A DNA stretch of 64,000 bases from Oxalobacter sp. (GTDB taxonomy: Bacteria > Pseudomonadota > Gammaproteobacteria > Burkholderiales > Burkholderiaceae_D): positions 1-64,000 of the forward strand of contig QZKY01000001.1 in NCBI GenBank assembly GCA_003605115.1. Reading direction: 5' to 3'. The stretch's first letter is position 1. The number at the start of each line of letters is the position of its first letter. Below are positions 25,149-34,805 of the stretch, one piece after another. Made by a program: the position numbers and the translations under genes. Below the pieces are notes generated by a model, which saw only the letters and a program-made list of their open reading frames with translations, was not told the DNA's origin and ran no database searches.

Positions 25149-25751
25149 CTAATCACCAATGATCATGTCAATGGCGCTCCCGACAGGAATCGCTTCCGAA
25201 AAAATCACTTCACCGTCGCTGTCGTCCATGATTTCACGCAGCGATTTTTTAAACAGGCTGAGCGAAAGTGTTTCGGGATGATTGTCTTCATTCCAGATCA
25301 TTTGCAACATGAGATGTTGCCGCTCTGTATCTGGCTTCACTTTAACGCTTGGTGCGCCGTTGAGGGAGAGCGACCACACGATATCTGTGTTGATGGCCGG
25401 GTAGGCTTCCAGATCTTTCGGATTCGTTTCTGTCGTGGGGAAATTGGGGTCGAGCTTGACTTCTTTTTGTGGGGGCGCATCGGGATTGAATCGCGTTCCC
25501 TGTGGTGAGGATTTTGAGCCTGCTTCAAAATGGAAGCTGAGCCGATCCTGCTTTTTGAGTTCGTGCGAAATTTCCCAAAACAGAAAATCGCTTTCTCCAC
25601 TGGGACGCCGTTTGCTGCCCCCGGAAATGTCCAGCGATGAAACTTCGGGCCCCCAGACATCCATGCTTAGGCTTGCTGAGAATGCCCACACATCGTCGGA
25701 GCCGATGGTGCAGAGGGGATTTCCGTTTTTAGTGATGCGCAAAATAGGCAT
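25149..25751 (-). CDS. Hypothetical protein
   Basis: 200 residues; family not recognised. No signal or membrane segment. It begins with MPILRITKNGNPLCTIGSDD and looks beta-rich, with a central proline- and charge-rich stretch (GTRFNPDAPPQKEVKLDPNF) and an acidic C-terminal part. Codon use matches the neighbours. A single gene, not closely linked to others. Confidence 0.65.
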   Translation of the reverse strand: MPILRITKNGNPLCTIGSDDVWAFSASLSMDVWGPEVSSLDISGGSKRRPSGESDFLFWEISHELKKQDRLSFHFEAGSKSSPQGTRFNPDAPPQKEVKLDPNFPTTETNPKDLEAYPAINTDIVWSLSLNGAPSVKVKPDTERQHLMLQMIWNEDNHPETLSLSLFKKSLREIMDDSDGEVIFSEAIPVGSAIDMIIGD

Positions 25752-25903
25752 AAACTATCCAATAATTTGTGATGATTGGTTTGATTTGCAAAACTATCTG
25801 ATATGGGATTGAAATAACACGAGGTGGCCTCTGATTGTGTCATAGGCCGTGTGCAGAGATGCAAATTTATCACGAAACTCGGTCTGAAACAGCAAATATC
25901 GCC

Positions 25904-27505
25904 TTATTTGTGCAATGCATGCGACACTGCTTCTGCCACTCTGATGCCGTCCACCGCCGATGACAAAATACCACCGGCATAACCCGCGCCTTCGCCAGCG
26001 GGGTACAAACCTTTCACATTGATGCTTTGCAGGTTTGCATCATCACGCTTGATACGAATGGGGGATGATGTGCGCGTTTCGACGCCGGTCAGTATGGCAT
26101 CGTCACGCGAAAATCCTTTGATTTGTTTGTCGAAGGCGGGGAGTGCTTCACGAATCGCTTCAATCGCATAGGCGGGCAATGCGGTGGAAAGGTCGGTCAA
26201 ATGCACGCCTGGTTTGTAGGAAGGGATTACCTGACCCAACTTTTTCGAAGGGCGCCCAGCGAGAAAATCTCCCACAAGCTGACCCGGAGCATCGTAGGTG
26301 CCGCCGCCGAGTTCGAAGGCCTTCGCCTCTATTTGGCGTTGTAATGCAAGACCCGCAAGCGGATGGTTGGGGTAATCTGCCGGATCAATGCCCACCACAA
26401 TGGCTGCATTCGCGTTGCGTTCAGCGCGAGAATATTGACTCATGCCGTTGGTGACAAGATGCCCTGGCTCAGACGCTGCGGCGACCACCGTGCCGCCGGG
26501 GCACATGCAAAAGCTGTACACCGAACGACCGTTCTGGCAGTGATGCACGAGGTGATAGTCGGCTGCGCCAAGCGCGGGATGGTTCGCGTTCGCTCCCAGA
26601 CGACATGCATCGATCATCGATTGCGGATGTTCGATACGAAAGCCGACAGAAAAAGGTTTTGCTTCGATATACACACCGCGTTGGTGCAGCATTTCGAAGG
26701 TGTCACGCGCGCTGTGGCCGATAGCGAGAATGGCGTGACTTGTTTGGATGCGTTCGCCGCTTGCGAGCATCACGCTGTGTACTGCACCATCAACAATTTC
26801 GATGTCGTCAACACGGCTTTGAAAGCGGAATTCTCCGCCGAGGGATTCGATTTCGGCGCGCATCTGCTCTACCATTTTCACGAGACGGAAGGTGCCGACA
26901 TGCGGTTTGCTGACATACATGATTTCTTCTGGCGCGCCAGCCTTGACAAACTCTGTTAGCACTTTGCGACCATAAAATTTTGGGTCTTTGATTTGCGTAT
27001 GCAGTTTGCCGTCTGAGAAAGTGCCCGCGCCACCTTCTCCGAATTGCACATTGGATTCCGGATCCAGCTTGCGTTGACGCCAGAAACCAAAGGTGTCGAC
27101 GGTGCGTTCGCGTACTTTTTTGCCGCGCTCAAGAATGATGGGGCGAAAACCGCTTTGCGCGAGAATGAGCGAAGCAAACATGCCGCAAGGGCCAAAGCCA
27201 ATCACGACGGGACGGGAAGTTTCCTGACCGGAGGCTTGCGCAACAAACTGGTAGCGCATGTCCGGCGCAGGTTTGATGTGTTTGTGGACATCGAATTTTT
27301 TCAGGAGCAGCGCATCGGTCGTGGTGGTGACATCAACGGTGTAAACAAAAAGGATGGCGTTTTTCTTGCGCGCATCCAGGCCACGCCGGAAAACCGTGTA
27401 GCACAAGATTTCACTTGGTGTGATGGAGAGCCTTTCCGCAATCGCTTGCAAGAGGTCATCTTCCGTATGGTCAAGCGGCAAGCGGATTTCAGTGAGGCGA
27501 AGCAT
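25904..27505 (-). CDS. NAD(P)/FAD-dependent oxidoreductase (COG2509-like)
   Basis: About 533 residues from ATG 27505 (MLRLTEIRLPLDH); an in-frame start at 27538 adds eleven residues. An N-terminal domain of about 85 residues precedes the FAD site (RPVVIGFGPCGMFASLILAQ), then ILERGKKVRERTVDTF, VQFGEGGAGTFSDGKL, FCMCPGGTVVAAASE and a C-terminal GLYPAGEGAGYAGGILSSA. This architecture is the uncharacterised dehydrogenase group COG2509. Substrate unknown; cytoplasmic. Confidence 0.88.
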   Translation of the reverse strand: MLRLTEIRLPLDHTEDDLLQAIAERLSITPSEILCYTVFRRGLDARKKNAILFVYTVDVTTTTDALLLKKFDVHKHIKPAPDMRYQFVAQASGQETSRPVVIGFGPCGMFASLILAQSGFRPIILERGKKVRERTVDTFGFWRQRKLDPESNVQFGEGGAGTFSDGKLHTQIKDPKFYGRKVLTEFVKAGAPEEIMYVSKPHVGTFRLVKMVEQMRAEIESLGGEFRFQSRVDDIEIVDGAVHSVMLASGERIQTSHAILAIGHSARDTFEMLHQRGVYIEAKPFSVGFRIEHPQSMIDACRLGANANHPALGAADYHLVHHCQNGRSVYSFCMCPGGTVVAAASEPGHLVTNGMSQYSRAERNANAAIVVGIDPADYPNHPLAGLALQRQIEAKAFELGGGTYDAPGQLVGDFLAGRPSKKLGQVIPSYKPGVHLTDLSTALPAYAIEAIREALPAFDKQIKGFSRDDAILTGVETRTSSPIRIKRDDANLQSINVKGLYPAGEGAGYAGGILSSAVDGIRVAEAVSHALHK

Positions 27506-27598
27506 GATTTGCGAGATGGATGCGAAAGCAATCGACAATAAAACCGCATTCTACCCGCGAATGGGATGTTCACCGGAAAATGCGGCTTAACCTAAGTT

Positions 27599-27856
27599 TT
27601 ATTTGCCCCGCCCGCGATTGAGAAGTGAAACTTTCATCATGATTTCAATCGCTTCCTTGTAGGTGGGTTCGCCTGTGATGGATCGGGTTAACTCAGAGCC
27701 GACATGCTCGGCGCGCATGTAGGCACTGGCAAAAAGGCAGGTTTCATGGGTGGGTGACCAGGGATGCGGGGTAAAGCAGGGGGCATCCACGCTGCACACG
27801 ATGCCACGCTCGCAACCGTGAAAGACAGGTAATGATTCTTTCGGTTTTTTTTGCAC
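27599..27856 (-). CDS. Small cysteine-rich hypothetical protein
   Basis: 85 residues from GTG 27856, chosen because AAGGAG lies 5 bases before it; an in-frame ATG at 27916 has no ribosome site. Four cysteines (CERGIVCSVDAPCFTPHPW and HETCLFASAYM) with neighbouring His residues could bind a metal. The C-terminal half is helical. Family not recognised. Single gene, divergent from rmuC. Confidence 0.6.
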   Translation of the reverse strand: MQKKPKESLPVFHGCERGIVCSVDAPCFTPHPWSPTHETCLFASAYMRAEHVGSELTRSITGEPTYKEAIEIMMKVSLLNRGRGK

Positions 27857-28054
27857 ATCCGCTCCTTGGTTTGCGCCGTCCCCAAGTCTTGCCGCTCCTC
27901 CTGACGGATGCTTCATGCCGTATCAGGGAGGGTAGCGCGTGTCTCATTGTACTCCCTGTCGTTTTCGGGGTATTGAGGCATCTCACCTTTTGAAATCCTT
28001 GCGAGAGCTGCAACCCTGCTGGATAATGCACTGTTATTTGTTCAAGGAAGCCGC

Positions 28055-29458
28055 ATGTTTTCCAACGAGTTTTACGTGCTACTGGCAGCGATTGTCATCG
28101 CCATTGTTTTGCTGGCTGTCTTGTTGTTGCGTCGTCGCGATAAGGATACACCACCTGTCCTGATGCAACTGTTGCAAGCCAACGAACGCAGCGAGCGGGA
28201 GTTGCGCCAGCAAATTCAGACTTCGGCACAAGGGTCGCGTCAAGAAATGGGAGCGTATCTGGCGCAATTCCAGCAGGGCTTGACTGGACAGATGTCGAGT
28301 GTCGCTACGCTACAGAAAAATCAGATCGAGGCATTCGCGCAACAGTTGGAGAGTTTGCGACAGTCGATCACCATGCAATCGCAATCTTCCCGTGAAGAGC
28401 AATCGATGACCTTGAAGCAGTTTGGCGACACGCTGCATCAATCGATTGCCACGCTCACTGAGTCAAACGCGCAGCGGATGGCAGAAGTGCGCGCAACGCT
28501 GGAAGAAAAGATTCAGGCGCTACAGGCCGACAATGCCGCCAAGCTGGAAGAAATGCGGAAGACAGTCGATGAAAAGTTGCATGCCACACTGGAGCAGCGT
28601 TTGGGCGAATCCTTCAAACTGGTTTCGGATCGACTGGAAAAAGTGCATCAAGGCTTGGGCGAAATGCAGCAATTGGCCGTTGGCGTTGGCGATCTCAAGC
28701 GTGTTTTAACCAATGTCAAAACACGTGGTACCTGGGGGGAAGTGCAACTGGAAATGCTGCTGGAACAGGTACTTACGCCGGATCAGTATGCCAAGAATGT
28801 GGAAACCGTGCCGGGAACAGGGGAGCGGGTGGAGTTTGCCATCAGTCTCCCGGGCAAGGGAGATGATCGTATACCGGTCTGGCTGCCGATCGACGCGAAA
28901 TTCCCAAAAGAGCAATATGAGCGCCTAGCAGAAGCCAGTGAACATGCAGATGTGGAAGGGGTTGCATCTGCGGGGCGCGAACTGGAGCGAGTCATCCGCA
29001 CGGAAGCCAAAACGATTGCAGACAAATATCTTTCCCCGCCGCTGACAACGGACTTTGCCATTCTTTTTCTTCCCACGGAAGGCTTGTATGCCGAAGTCAT
29101 GCGTCGCCCGGGATTGGCCGATGAGTTGCAGCGCAATCATCGCGTGAGCATTGCGGGGCCATCGACCTTGTCAGCCCTCCTAAACAGCTTGCAAATGGGT
29201 TTCAGAACGCTGGCACTGGAAAAACGTTCATCAGAGGTATGGCAAGTGCTGGGCGCTGTCAAAACCGAATTCAGCAAGTTTGGGGAAGTGCTGGCTGCGA
29301 CGAAAGCCACACTGGAGCGTGCGGCCAAAAATATCGAAAGTGCAGAAGTGAGAACCCGGCAAATGACGCGCAAGCTCAAATCGGTAGAGGCGATGCCAAA
29401 TGACGCTGCGGAAAAATTCTTGGGCATGGATAAAGATAGCGATACTGAAGGAGAATAA
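28055..29458 (+). CDS. rmuC: DNA recombination protein RmuC
   Basis: 467 residues. An N-terminal membrane helix (VLLAAIVIAIVLLAVLLLRR), a long coiled coil (about 40-210), and the RmuC domain with NVKTRGTWGEVQLEMLLEQV, VEFAISLPGK, PIDAKFPKEQYERL and GPSTLSALLNSLQMGFRTL. The domain belongs to the restriction-nuclease-like fold; the protein limits rearrangement between short inverted repeats in E. coli. Single gene, divergent from the small gene at 27599. Confidence 0.94.
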   Translation: MFSNEFYVLLAAIVIAIVLLAVLLLRRRDKDTPPVLMQLLQANERSERELRQQIQTSAQGSRQEMGAYLAQFQQGLTGQMSSVATLQKNQIEAFAQQLESLRQSITMQSQSSREEQSMTLKQFGDTLHQSIATLTESNAQRMAEVRATLEEKIQALQADNAAKLEEMRKTVDEKLHATLEQRLGESFKLVSDRLEKVHQGLGEMQQLAVGVGDLKRVLTNVKTRGTWGEVQLEMLLEQVLTPDQYAKNVETVPGTGERVEFAISLPGKGDDRIPVWLPIDAKFPKEQYERLAEASEHADVEGVASAGRELERVIRTEAKTIADKYLSPPLTTDFAILFLPTEGLYAEVMRRPGLADELQRNHRVSIAGPSTLSALLNSLQMGFRTLALEKRSSEVWQVLGAVKTEFSKFGEVLAATKATLERAAKNIESAEVRTRQMTRKLKSVEAMPNDAAEKFLGMDKDSDTEGE

Positions 29459-29465
29459 GGAGATC

Positions 29466-29483
29466 GTTTGATTTAGATCAAAC
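29466..29483. promoter_or_regulatory. Perfect FNR/ANR box
   Basis: GTTTGAT-TTAG-ATCAAAC: matches TTGAT-N4-ATCAA exactly and extends the symmetry by two more base pairs on each side. Centre at 29474.5. Confidence 0.82.
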
Positions 29484-29485
29484 GC

Positions 29486-29499
29486 TTGAGATAGATCAA
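29486..29499. promoter_or_regulatory. Second FNR/ANR box, one mismatch
   Basis: TTGAG-ATAG-ATCAA, centre at 29492.5, 18 bases from the first box. A start near 29534-29540 would place it at about -41.5 to -47, close to a class II activator position; AT-rich hexamers (CAATAT, TATTTT) at 29525-29533 could be the -10 box. Confidence 0.65.
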
Positions 29500-29586
29500 A
29501 GCCCCGGCTTGTCTTGAAATATGGCAATATTTTACTTATGCTAAATTGGCAATAGATAAAAGTGCCTGAAATCAATGGGATGCGAC

Positions 29587-30000
29587 ATGAGTGATGAATT
29601 CTTAACTTTCGAAAAAGTATCCATTGCCGAAGCGCGAGCTGCGCAGCATGGACCGGAAGTAAAGGCCAGAGAAGCCGTCAATTGGACGGAAAAGCGGAAT
29701 GCTGCTTTGCCGTCCGATTTGGCTTTGCTGAAGGAAACCGAAGTATGGTTGTCTGCGCTGCCAGATCACGTGAAACCACGCCATCTCGCCAGTCAATTTC
29801 CCCGAGTCACCAATAAAATTTTCGGTGCCTGGAGACGGCCGGAAATTTGCGTCAAGCTGTTTGATGAGCTAATGACAGACAGCAGGGGAACCCGCCAAGG
29901 CTTTCCGGTAACTGTGGCGAAAGACATCACCAATTTGCGTGTTTACTACACCACGGAAGTCTTCAAGATGAAGCAGGACACCTGGATCTTGACGGCGTAA
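29587..30000 (+). CDS. Hypothetical protein under putative FNR control
   Basis: 137 residues from ATG 29587 (MSDEFLTFEKVSIAEARAA); an in-frame ATG lies at 29575. No signal or membrane segment; small, soluble, mixed helix and strand (ALPDHVKPRHLASQFPRVTN, FGAWRRPEICVKLFDELM). I do not recognise a domain. Two FNR boxes 90-120 bases upstream suggest that it is switched on without oxygen. It is convergent with moeA. Confidence 0.7.
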   Translation: MSDEFLTFEKVSIAEARAAQHGPEVKAREAVNWTEKRNAALPSDLALLKETEVWLSALPDHVKPRHLASQFPRVTNKIFGAWRRPEICVKLFDELMTDSRGTRQGFPVTVAKDITNLRVYYTTEVFKMKQDTWILTA

Positions 30001-30042
30001 TGACGCGCTTCTCGCGCAACCCGCGATCAGAAATCGCCTGCA

Positions 30043-31335
30043 TCAGATCAATCCGTCGAACAGAATAATATCGACATCCTCTCCCTTGGCGATTGCGGAT
30101 TGTTCGTGCGGGAGGATGATCATGCAGTTAGCTTCCGACATGGAGCGCAAAACCCCCGATCCCTGCGATCCGGTCAGTCTCACCACCAATTCACCGTTCT
30201 CCCCACGTGTTGCGATGCCGCGTTGGTATTCCGTGCGGCCTGCTTTTTTGGGGATTGGGAACAAGGCTTTTGCGCGAATCAATGGTACGGGTGATGGCGT
30301 GGCACCCATCATGCTGAGGAGCGCATCACGCACCAGGAAATAGAAAGTCACCATCACGGCAACTGGATTGCCGGGCAAGCCAAACAGGATGGCGCTTTTG
30401 TCTTGGTTGTGTATTTTTCCAAAGGCCATCGGACGACCAGGGCGCATGCCGATTTTCCAGAAAGCTACATCGCCGAGTGTCGCCATGACTTGCTTGGTGA
30501 AATCGGCCGCTCCTACAGAAACGCCGCCCGAGGTGATAATGGCATCCGCGTTTTCACAAGCATCGCGAAACGCGGTTTGGAGCAGTGCCGGGTCGTCTCT
30601 GACGATGCCCATGTCGAGAATATCGCACCCCAATCGCGACAGCATGCCCATGAGCGTGTAGCGGTTGCTGTCATACACATTGCCGGGGCTCAGCGGTTCA
30701 CCCAAAGAAACCAGTTCGTCTCCGGTTGAAAATATGGCGACGCGCAACTTGCGCTTGACGGTGACTTCCGCCATGCCCAGGGAAGCCAGCAATCCCAGTT
30801 CTACCGGTCGCAACAGGGTTCCTTTTTTAATGGCGACCGATCCTTTCAGGAGATCCTCACCTTTCAAACGACGATTGTCGCCGGTACGGACAACTCCATG
30901 AGGAAGCGTCAGGTAGTCCGCATGAATATCCTGGAGGGACTCTTGCGGAATAACGGTGTCGCAGCCTTTGGGCATCACCGCGCCAGTCATAATTTGCACG
31001 CACTCGCCCGTTTGCACGGTGCCGAGAAAGACCTGCCCCGCCAAGGCACTGCCGACGATTTTCAACCGGGTGGGTGCACTGGAAGAAATATCCGCTCCGC
31101 GAAAAGCGTAACCATCCATGGCGGAATTATCATGCCCCGGGACATCAAGCGGAGAAAGGACATCGCCAGCCAACACACGACCTAAAGCGTGATGCAAGGT
31201 GATCATCTCAACCGATTCGACCGGAGAAACCAAGTTTTGAATAACCGCTTTAGCTTGTTCGACGGGTATTGCATCGGGGTCATAATGACTCAAGCTATTG
31301 ACGATGTCGGAAAGTGTCGGAGGAGAGGGGGGCAT
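30043..31335 (-). CDS. moeA: Molybdopterin molybdenumtransferase MoeA
   Basis: 430 residues from ATG 31335 (MPPSPPTLSDIVNSL); a longer in-frame reading to 31503 would run back into mobA and is rejected. Motifs: GHDNSAMDGYAF, IMTGAVMPKGCDTVI, RRLKGEDLLKGS, IFSTGDEL, TSGGVSVGAADF and FGLPGNPVAVMVTF. It inserts molybdenum into molybdopterin in the cytoplasm. It starts 28 bases after the mobA stop, forming a cofactor operon. Confidence 0.96.
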   Translation of the reverse strand: MPPSPPTLSDIVNSLSHYDPDAIPVEQAKAVIQNLVSPVESVEMITLHHALGRVLAGDVLSPLDVPGHDNSAMDGYAFRGADISSSAPTRLKIVGSALAGQVFLGTVQTGECVQIMTGAVMPKGCDTVIPQESLQDIHADYLTLPHGVVRTGDNRRLKGEDLLKGSVAIKKGTLLRPVELGLLASLGMAEVTVKRKLRVAIFSTGDELVSLGEPLSPGNVYDSNRYTLMGMLSRLGCDILDMGIVRDDPALLQTAFRDACENADAIITSGGVSVGAADFTKQVMATLGDVAFWKIGMRPGRPMAFGKIHNQDKSAILFGLPGNPVAVMVTFYFLVRDALLSMMGATPSPVPLIRAKALFPIPKKAGRTEYQRGIATRGENGELVVRLTGSQGSGVLRSMSEANCMIILPHEQSAIAKGEDVDIILFDGLI

Positions 31336-31363
31336 AGGCAATGCAAAAAAGTGATGATGCGTT

Positions 31364-31975
31364 TTATTTCGTTGTCGATGGGAGCGTTTCAGCCTGGCGT
31401 AATTCTTCCAATGTATTGATATTGCGAAAACGGGATTCATCTTCAAAAAACACTTCCACCGTTTTGAGCAAATCCAGCCAGGACTGCACCTTGCGATTTC
31501 CATCGAGAAGATAGTCGTTCAAATGTGGAAGCAACACTGTTTTCATCAGCGAACAGACGGCGTGAATACGACGTTGGGAACCGGTTCCTGTGGCAGCAAC
31601 AGCGATGTCGGCGTTTTGCGCGACAAGCGCATCGCCCAGACGCGCAAGCAGATCAGCGGGGAGAAACGGGGTATCGCATGGTACGGTGGCCATGTAGGAC
31701 GTGCGGCAATGACGCAAGCCCGTTTGTATTCCGGCTAGCGGACCCGCAAACCCTTCCATTTCATCAGGCCAAACCGGCAGGCCAAATTGACGATAGGCTT
31801 CCAGATTTCGATTGGCATTGATCATCAAGGTGGCTGCTTGTGGTGCCACGCTCCGGATGACGTGTGCAACCATCGCCACACCATCGAGCTGCTGCAAGCC
31901 CTTGTCCGCATTCTCCATGCGAACGCCACGACCGCCAGCAAGAATGAGACAACTTACCTGGTTGGACTTGAACAT
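31364..31975 (-). CDS. mobA: Molybdenum cofactor guanylyltransferase MobA
   Basis: 203 residues from ATG 31975 (MFKSNQVSCLILAGG). Nucleotidyltransferase signature LILAGGRGVRMENADKGLQ with LAGG, R and the DKGL lysine; then VATVPCDTPFLPADL. It joins GMP to the molybdenum cofactor, giving the bis-MGD form used by enzymes such as nitrate and DMSO reductases. Followed directly by moeA. Confidence 0.94.
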   Translation of the reverse strand: MFKSNQVSCLILAGGRGVRMENADKGLQQLDGVAMVAHVIRSVAPQAATLMINANRNLEAYRQFGLPVWPDEMEGFAGPLAGIQTGLRHCRTSYMATVPCDTPFLPADLLARLGDALVAQNADIAVAATGTGSQRRIHAVCSLMKTVLLPHLNDYLLDGNRKVQSWLDLLKTVEVFFEDESRFRNINTLEELRQAETLPSTTK

Positions 31976-32049
31976 GATGCTTGTTCCAATTGGCTGAAGA
32001 TTTTGCCGACAAAACACGATAGCATAAATCTTTCACCTGGTGAGCGCGC

Positions 32050-32078
32050 AAAAAAAAGCGGGGCACGCAGCCCCGCTT
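32050..32078 (-). terminator. Intrinsic terminator of rne
   Basis: On the minus strand AAGCGGGGC, loop, GCCCCGC, then eight T. It ends 19 bases after the rne stop codon. Confidence 0.9.
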
Positions 32079-32096
32079 CGTTCGCATAAAATGCCA

Positions 32097-34805
32097 TCAT
32101 TCGCGACGCGTATCAACCTGAATCAAAGGTTCGTTTGCCAAAGTCTGGACAGGTTTGCGAGTGCGCCCAAGTCTGGGAGCATCATTGGCATTATTTGCCG
32201 CTTCCTGTGCAGCCCGCAATTTCTCCGGATCAGTGGCGGCCAAGGTTAATCCTGCCGAGGTCAGCATTTCTTCTACCGAGGCTTGCGGTTGTGTATGGGT
32301 GCTGGGCACTTGCGCAGGTGGCGTTGGCTGCACCTCAGCCTGTGGCGACAAGCCAGGCGCTGTGAAGCAGAAAGGCGGTTCCTCTTGATAAGCAGGCTCA
32401 GTCGCCGGTGCAGGGGAAACTTCGTAAATCGCGGCAGGCGGCGAAGCCGGTGACGCTGCGGCCATTTCCGTTTGCGGTGTCTCGACGTACAAGGTTTCCG
32501 GAGACGGTTCATTTACGGGCAGGATGGCCATTTCCTTTTCTGAAGTCACGACACCTGCTGTATCGATGGCAGGAACAGCAGAAATGCTGTCGCCTTCAAC
32601 GACCGTGTTATCCACGGTCTCATCCATCGTTGTGTCTGCCGCTACATTATCGCGGTCACGTCGATTGCGGTTACGTCCGCCGCGACGACGACGACGACGT
32701 GTGGATTCTGCCGTCGTTGCGCCGGATTCCACAACAGTTTCTGCTTCAGTGATCGAAAGGTTGACCGTTGATGCCTCAAGTTCTGGTTGGGGCGTATCTG
32801 CGACCACTTTAGCTGTAGGTACTTTTGTTTTTGCCGATGTCTCAGCCGGTACAGCCTCCTTGCGCTCTTTTTTGGCGGCGTCGCGTGGTGGGCGTGGCTG
32901 GCGCGGGGTATCTGTCGCGGCTGGCGTGGCGGATGGCGGACGTTTGGCTTGCTCTTCACGCGGTGCTGCACGAAGCGCACCACGGTCTTCACGATCCCTG
33001 CCACGGCGACCTCTTCCGCGGCTGCGACCCGACCGCTCGGATGATGCCGGACGGCTTTCCTTGACGGGCGCTGGCGCAATCTCTGGAACAACAGGTTTTG
33101 TGCGGAAGAATCCAAACAGTTTGCTGAAGAAGCTTTCTTCCGCAGGTTCGGCGACAGTTTTAGCCTGCGTTGCGGGGAGGCGTTCGTAAACTGGCGCTGG
33201 CTGCTCGGGGGTAATCCCTTTGACAACGGCTTCCTGTTTGGGTTTTACTTCCTCTTTCTGCCGCTTGCTGAAGCCTTCATCGGTGTCTACCAGTTCCGCC
33301 AGAGCGTAGCTGGCCTGGTTGCCTTCCAGGCGCGGGTCATCGTGCTTGATACGCTCCAATTTGTAATGCGGCGTTTCAAGATGCTTGTTTGGAATGACGA
33401 TAATCCGGACATGATGGCGCGTTTCGATTTTCAGCACTTCACCACGTTTTTCATTCAACAAGAATGCAGCGACATCCACAGGCATTTGCGCGTGAATCAT
33501 TGCTGAATTTTCCTTCATCGCTTCTTCTTCGATGATGCGCAGGATTTGCAGCGCGGAAGATTCGGTATCGCGAACATGCCCTGTGCCATTGCAGCGTGGA
33601 CAGGTCACATGGCTACCTTCGGACAGCGACGGACGCAGGCGTTGACGTGACAATTCCATCAAGCCAAAGCGGGAAATTTTGCCCATCTGGACGCGGGCGC
33701 GATCATGATGCAATGCGTCCTTCAAGCGATTTTCAATTTCCCGTTGATTGCGCGAACTTTCCATGTCGATGAAGTCGATCACGATCAAGCCACCCAAGTC
33801 GCGCAAACGCAACTGGCGCGCCACTTCTTCAGCGGCTTCACAATTGGTGTTGAAGGCGGTCGTTTCGATATCGCTACCGCGTGTGGAGCGCGCCGAGTTC
33901 ACGTCGATGGAGACGAGCGCTTCTGTGTGATCGATAACGATGGCACCGCCAGAAGGCAAGGGAACAACGCGCGAATAGGCGGTTTCGATTTGGTGTTCAA
34001 TCTGGAATCGCGAGAAAAGCGGGACATGATCTTTGTAACGCTTGACGCGATGCACCATGTCCGGCATCACATGGCTCATGAACTGGCGCGCCTGGTCGTA
34101 AATTTCGTCGGTATCAACCAGAATCTCACCAATGTCCGGTTGGAAGTAATCGCGAATGGCGCGAATGACCAGCGAGGATTCGTGATAAATCAGGAAGGCG
34201 CCTTCCGCAGATTGGCCTGCGCTTTCAATCGCGCGCCACAGTTGCAGCAAGTAATTCAAGTCCCATTGCAGCTCTTCAACGGTACGACCGATACCCGCCG
34301 TGCGCGCGATGACGGACATGCCCGGCGGCACATCCAGTTTGTCCATGGTTTCCCGCAATTCCTGACGATCTTCGCCTTCAACACGACGTGAAACGCCACC
34401 ACCACGCGGATTGTTTGGCATCAGAACAAGGTAACGACCGGCCAGGGAAATGAAGGTGGTCAGGGCAGCGCCTTTCGTGCCGCGCTCTTCCTTTTCGATT
34501 TGAACCGTGATTTCCTGGCCTTCTTGCAGGGCACTTTTGATGGAGGCGTTGCGAACATCGACGCCATCCTTGAAAAAAGCGCGCGCCACCTCCTTGAAGG
34601 GGAGAAAACCGTGCCGATCCTCGCCGTAGTTCACAAAGCAGGCTTCGAGGGAAGGCTCGATGCGGGTGATGACCGCTTTGTAGATGTTGGATTTGTGTTG
34701 CTCGCGTCCTGCAGCTTCGATATCGATGTCGATGAGTTTTTGTCCATCGACGATAGCGACGCGCAGTTCTTCCTGCTGCGTCGCATTAAACAACATTCTT
34801 TTCAT
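32097..34805 (-). CDS. rne: Ribonuclease E
   Basis: 902 residues. N-terminal S1 domain (SNIYKAVITRIEPSLEACFV), catalytic DNase I-like part with ALVSIDVNSAR and LGGLIVIDFIDM (the two metal-binding Asp), and the zinc link CPRCNGTG holding the tetramer. From about residue 520 the protein is a disordered scaffold rich in Arg, Pro, Glu and Ala with an Arg-rich patch (RSRGRGRRGRDR) and a second one (RRRRRRGGRNRNRR), likely RNA-binding. It cleaves mRNA and matures rRNA and tRNA. The long leader upstream may allow feedback control. Confidence 0.96.
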   Translation of the reverse strand: MKRMLFNATQQEELRVAIVDGQKLIDIDIEAAGREQHKSNIYKAVITRIEPSLEACFVNYGEDRHGFLPFKEVARAFFKDGVDVRNASIKSALQEGQEITVQIEKEERGTKGAALTTFISLAGRYLVLMPNNPRGGGVSRRVEGEDRQELRETMDKLDVPPGMSVIARTAGIGRTVEELQWDLNYLLQLWRAIESAGQSAEGAFLIYHESSLVIRAIRDYFQPDIGEILVDTDEIYDQARQFMSHVMPDMVHRVKRYKDHVPLFSRFQIEHQIETAYSRVVPLPSGGAIVIDHTEALVSIDVNSARSTRGSDIETTAFNTNCEAAEEVARQLRLRDLGGLIVIDFIDMESSRNQREIENRLKDALHHDRARVQMGKISRFGLMELSRQRLRPSLSEGSHVTCPRCNGTGHVRDTESSALQILRIIEEEAMKENSAMIHAQMPVDVAAFLLNEKRGEVLKIETRHHVRIIVIPNKHLETPHYKLERIKHDDPRLEGNQASYALAELVDTDEGFSKRQKEEVKPKQEAVVKGITPEQPAPVYERLPATQAKTVAEPAEESFFSKLFGFFRTKPVVPEIAPAPVKESRPASSERSGRSRGRGRRGRDREDRGALRAAPREEQAKRPPSATPAATDTPRQPRPPRDAAKKERKEAVPAETSAKTKVPTAKVVADTPQPELEASTVNLSITEAETVVESGATTAESTRRRRRRGGRNRNRRDRDNVAADTTMDETVDNTVVEGDSISAVPAIDTAGVVTSEKEMAILPVNEPSPETLYVETPQTEMAAASPASPPAAIYEVSPAPATEPAYQEEPPFCFTAPGLSPQAEVQPTPPAQVPSTHTQPQASVEEMLTSAGLTLAATDPEKLRAAQEAANNANDAPRLGRTRKPVQTLANEPLIQVDTRRE

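Noticed and set aside
27543-27587. CCGCATT / AATGCGG inverted repeat after the FAD oxidoreductase start
   Set aside because: The loop exceeds 25 bases and no T-run follows; probably chance.
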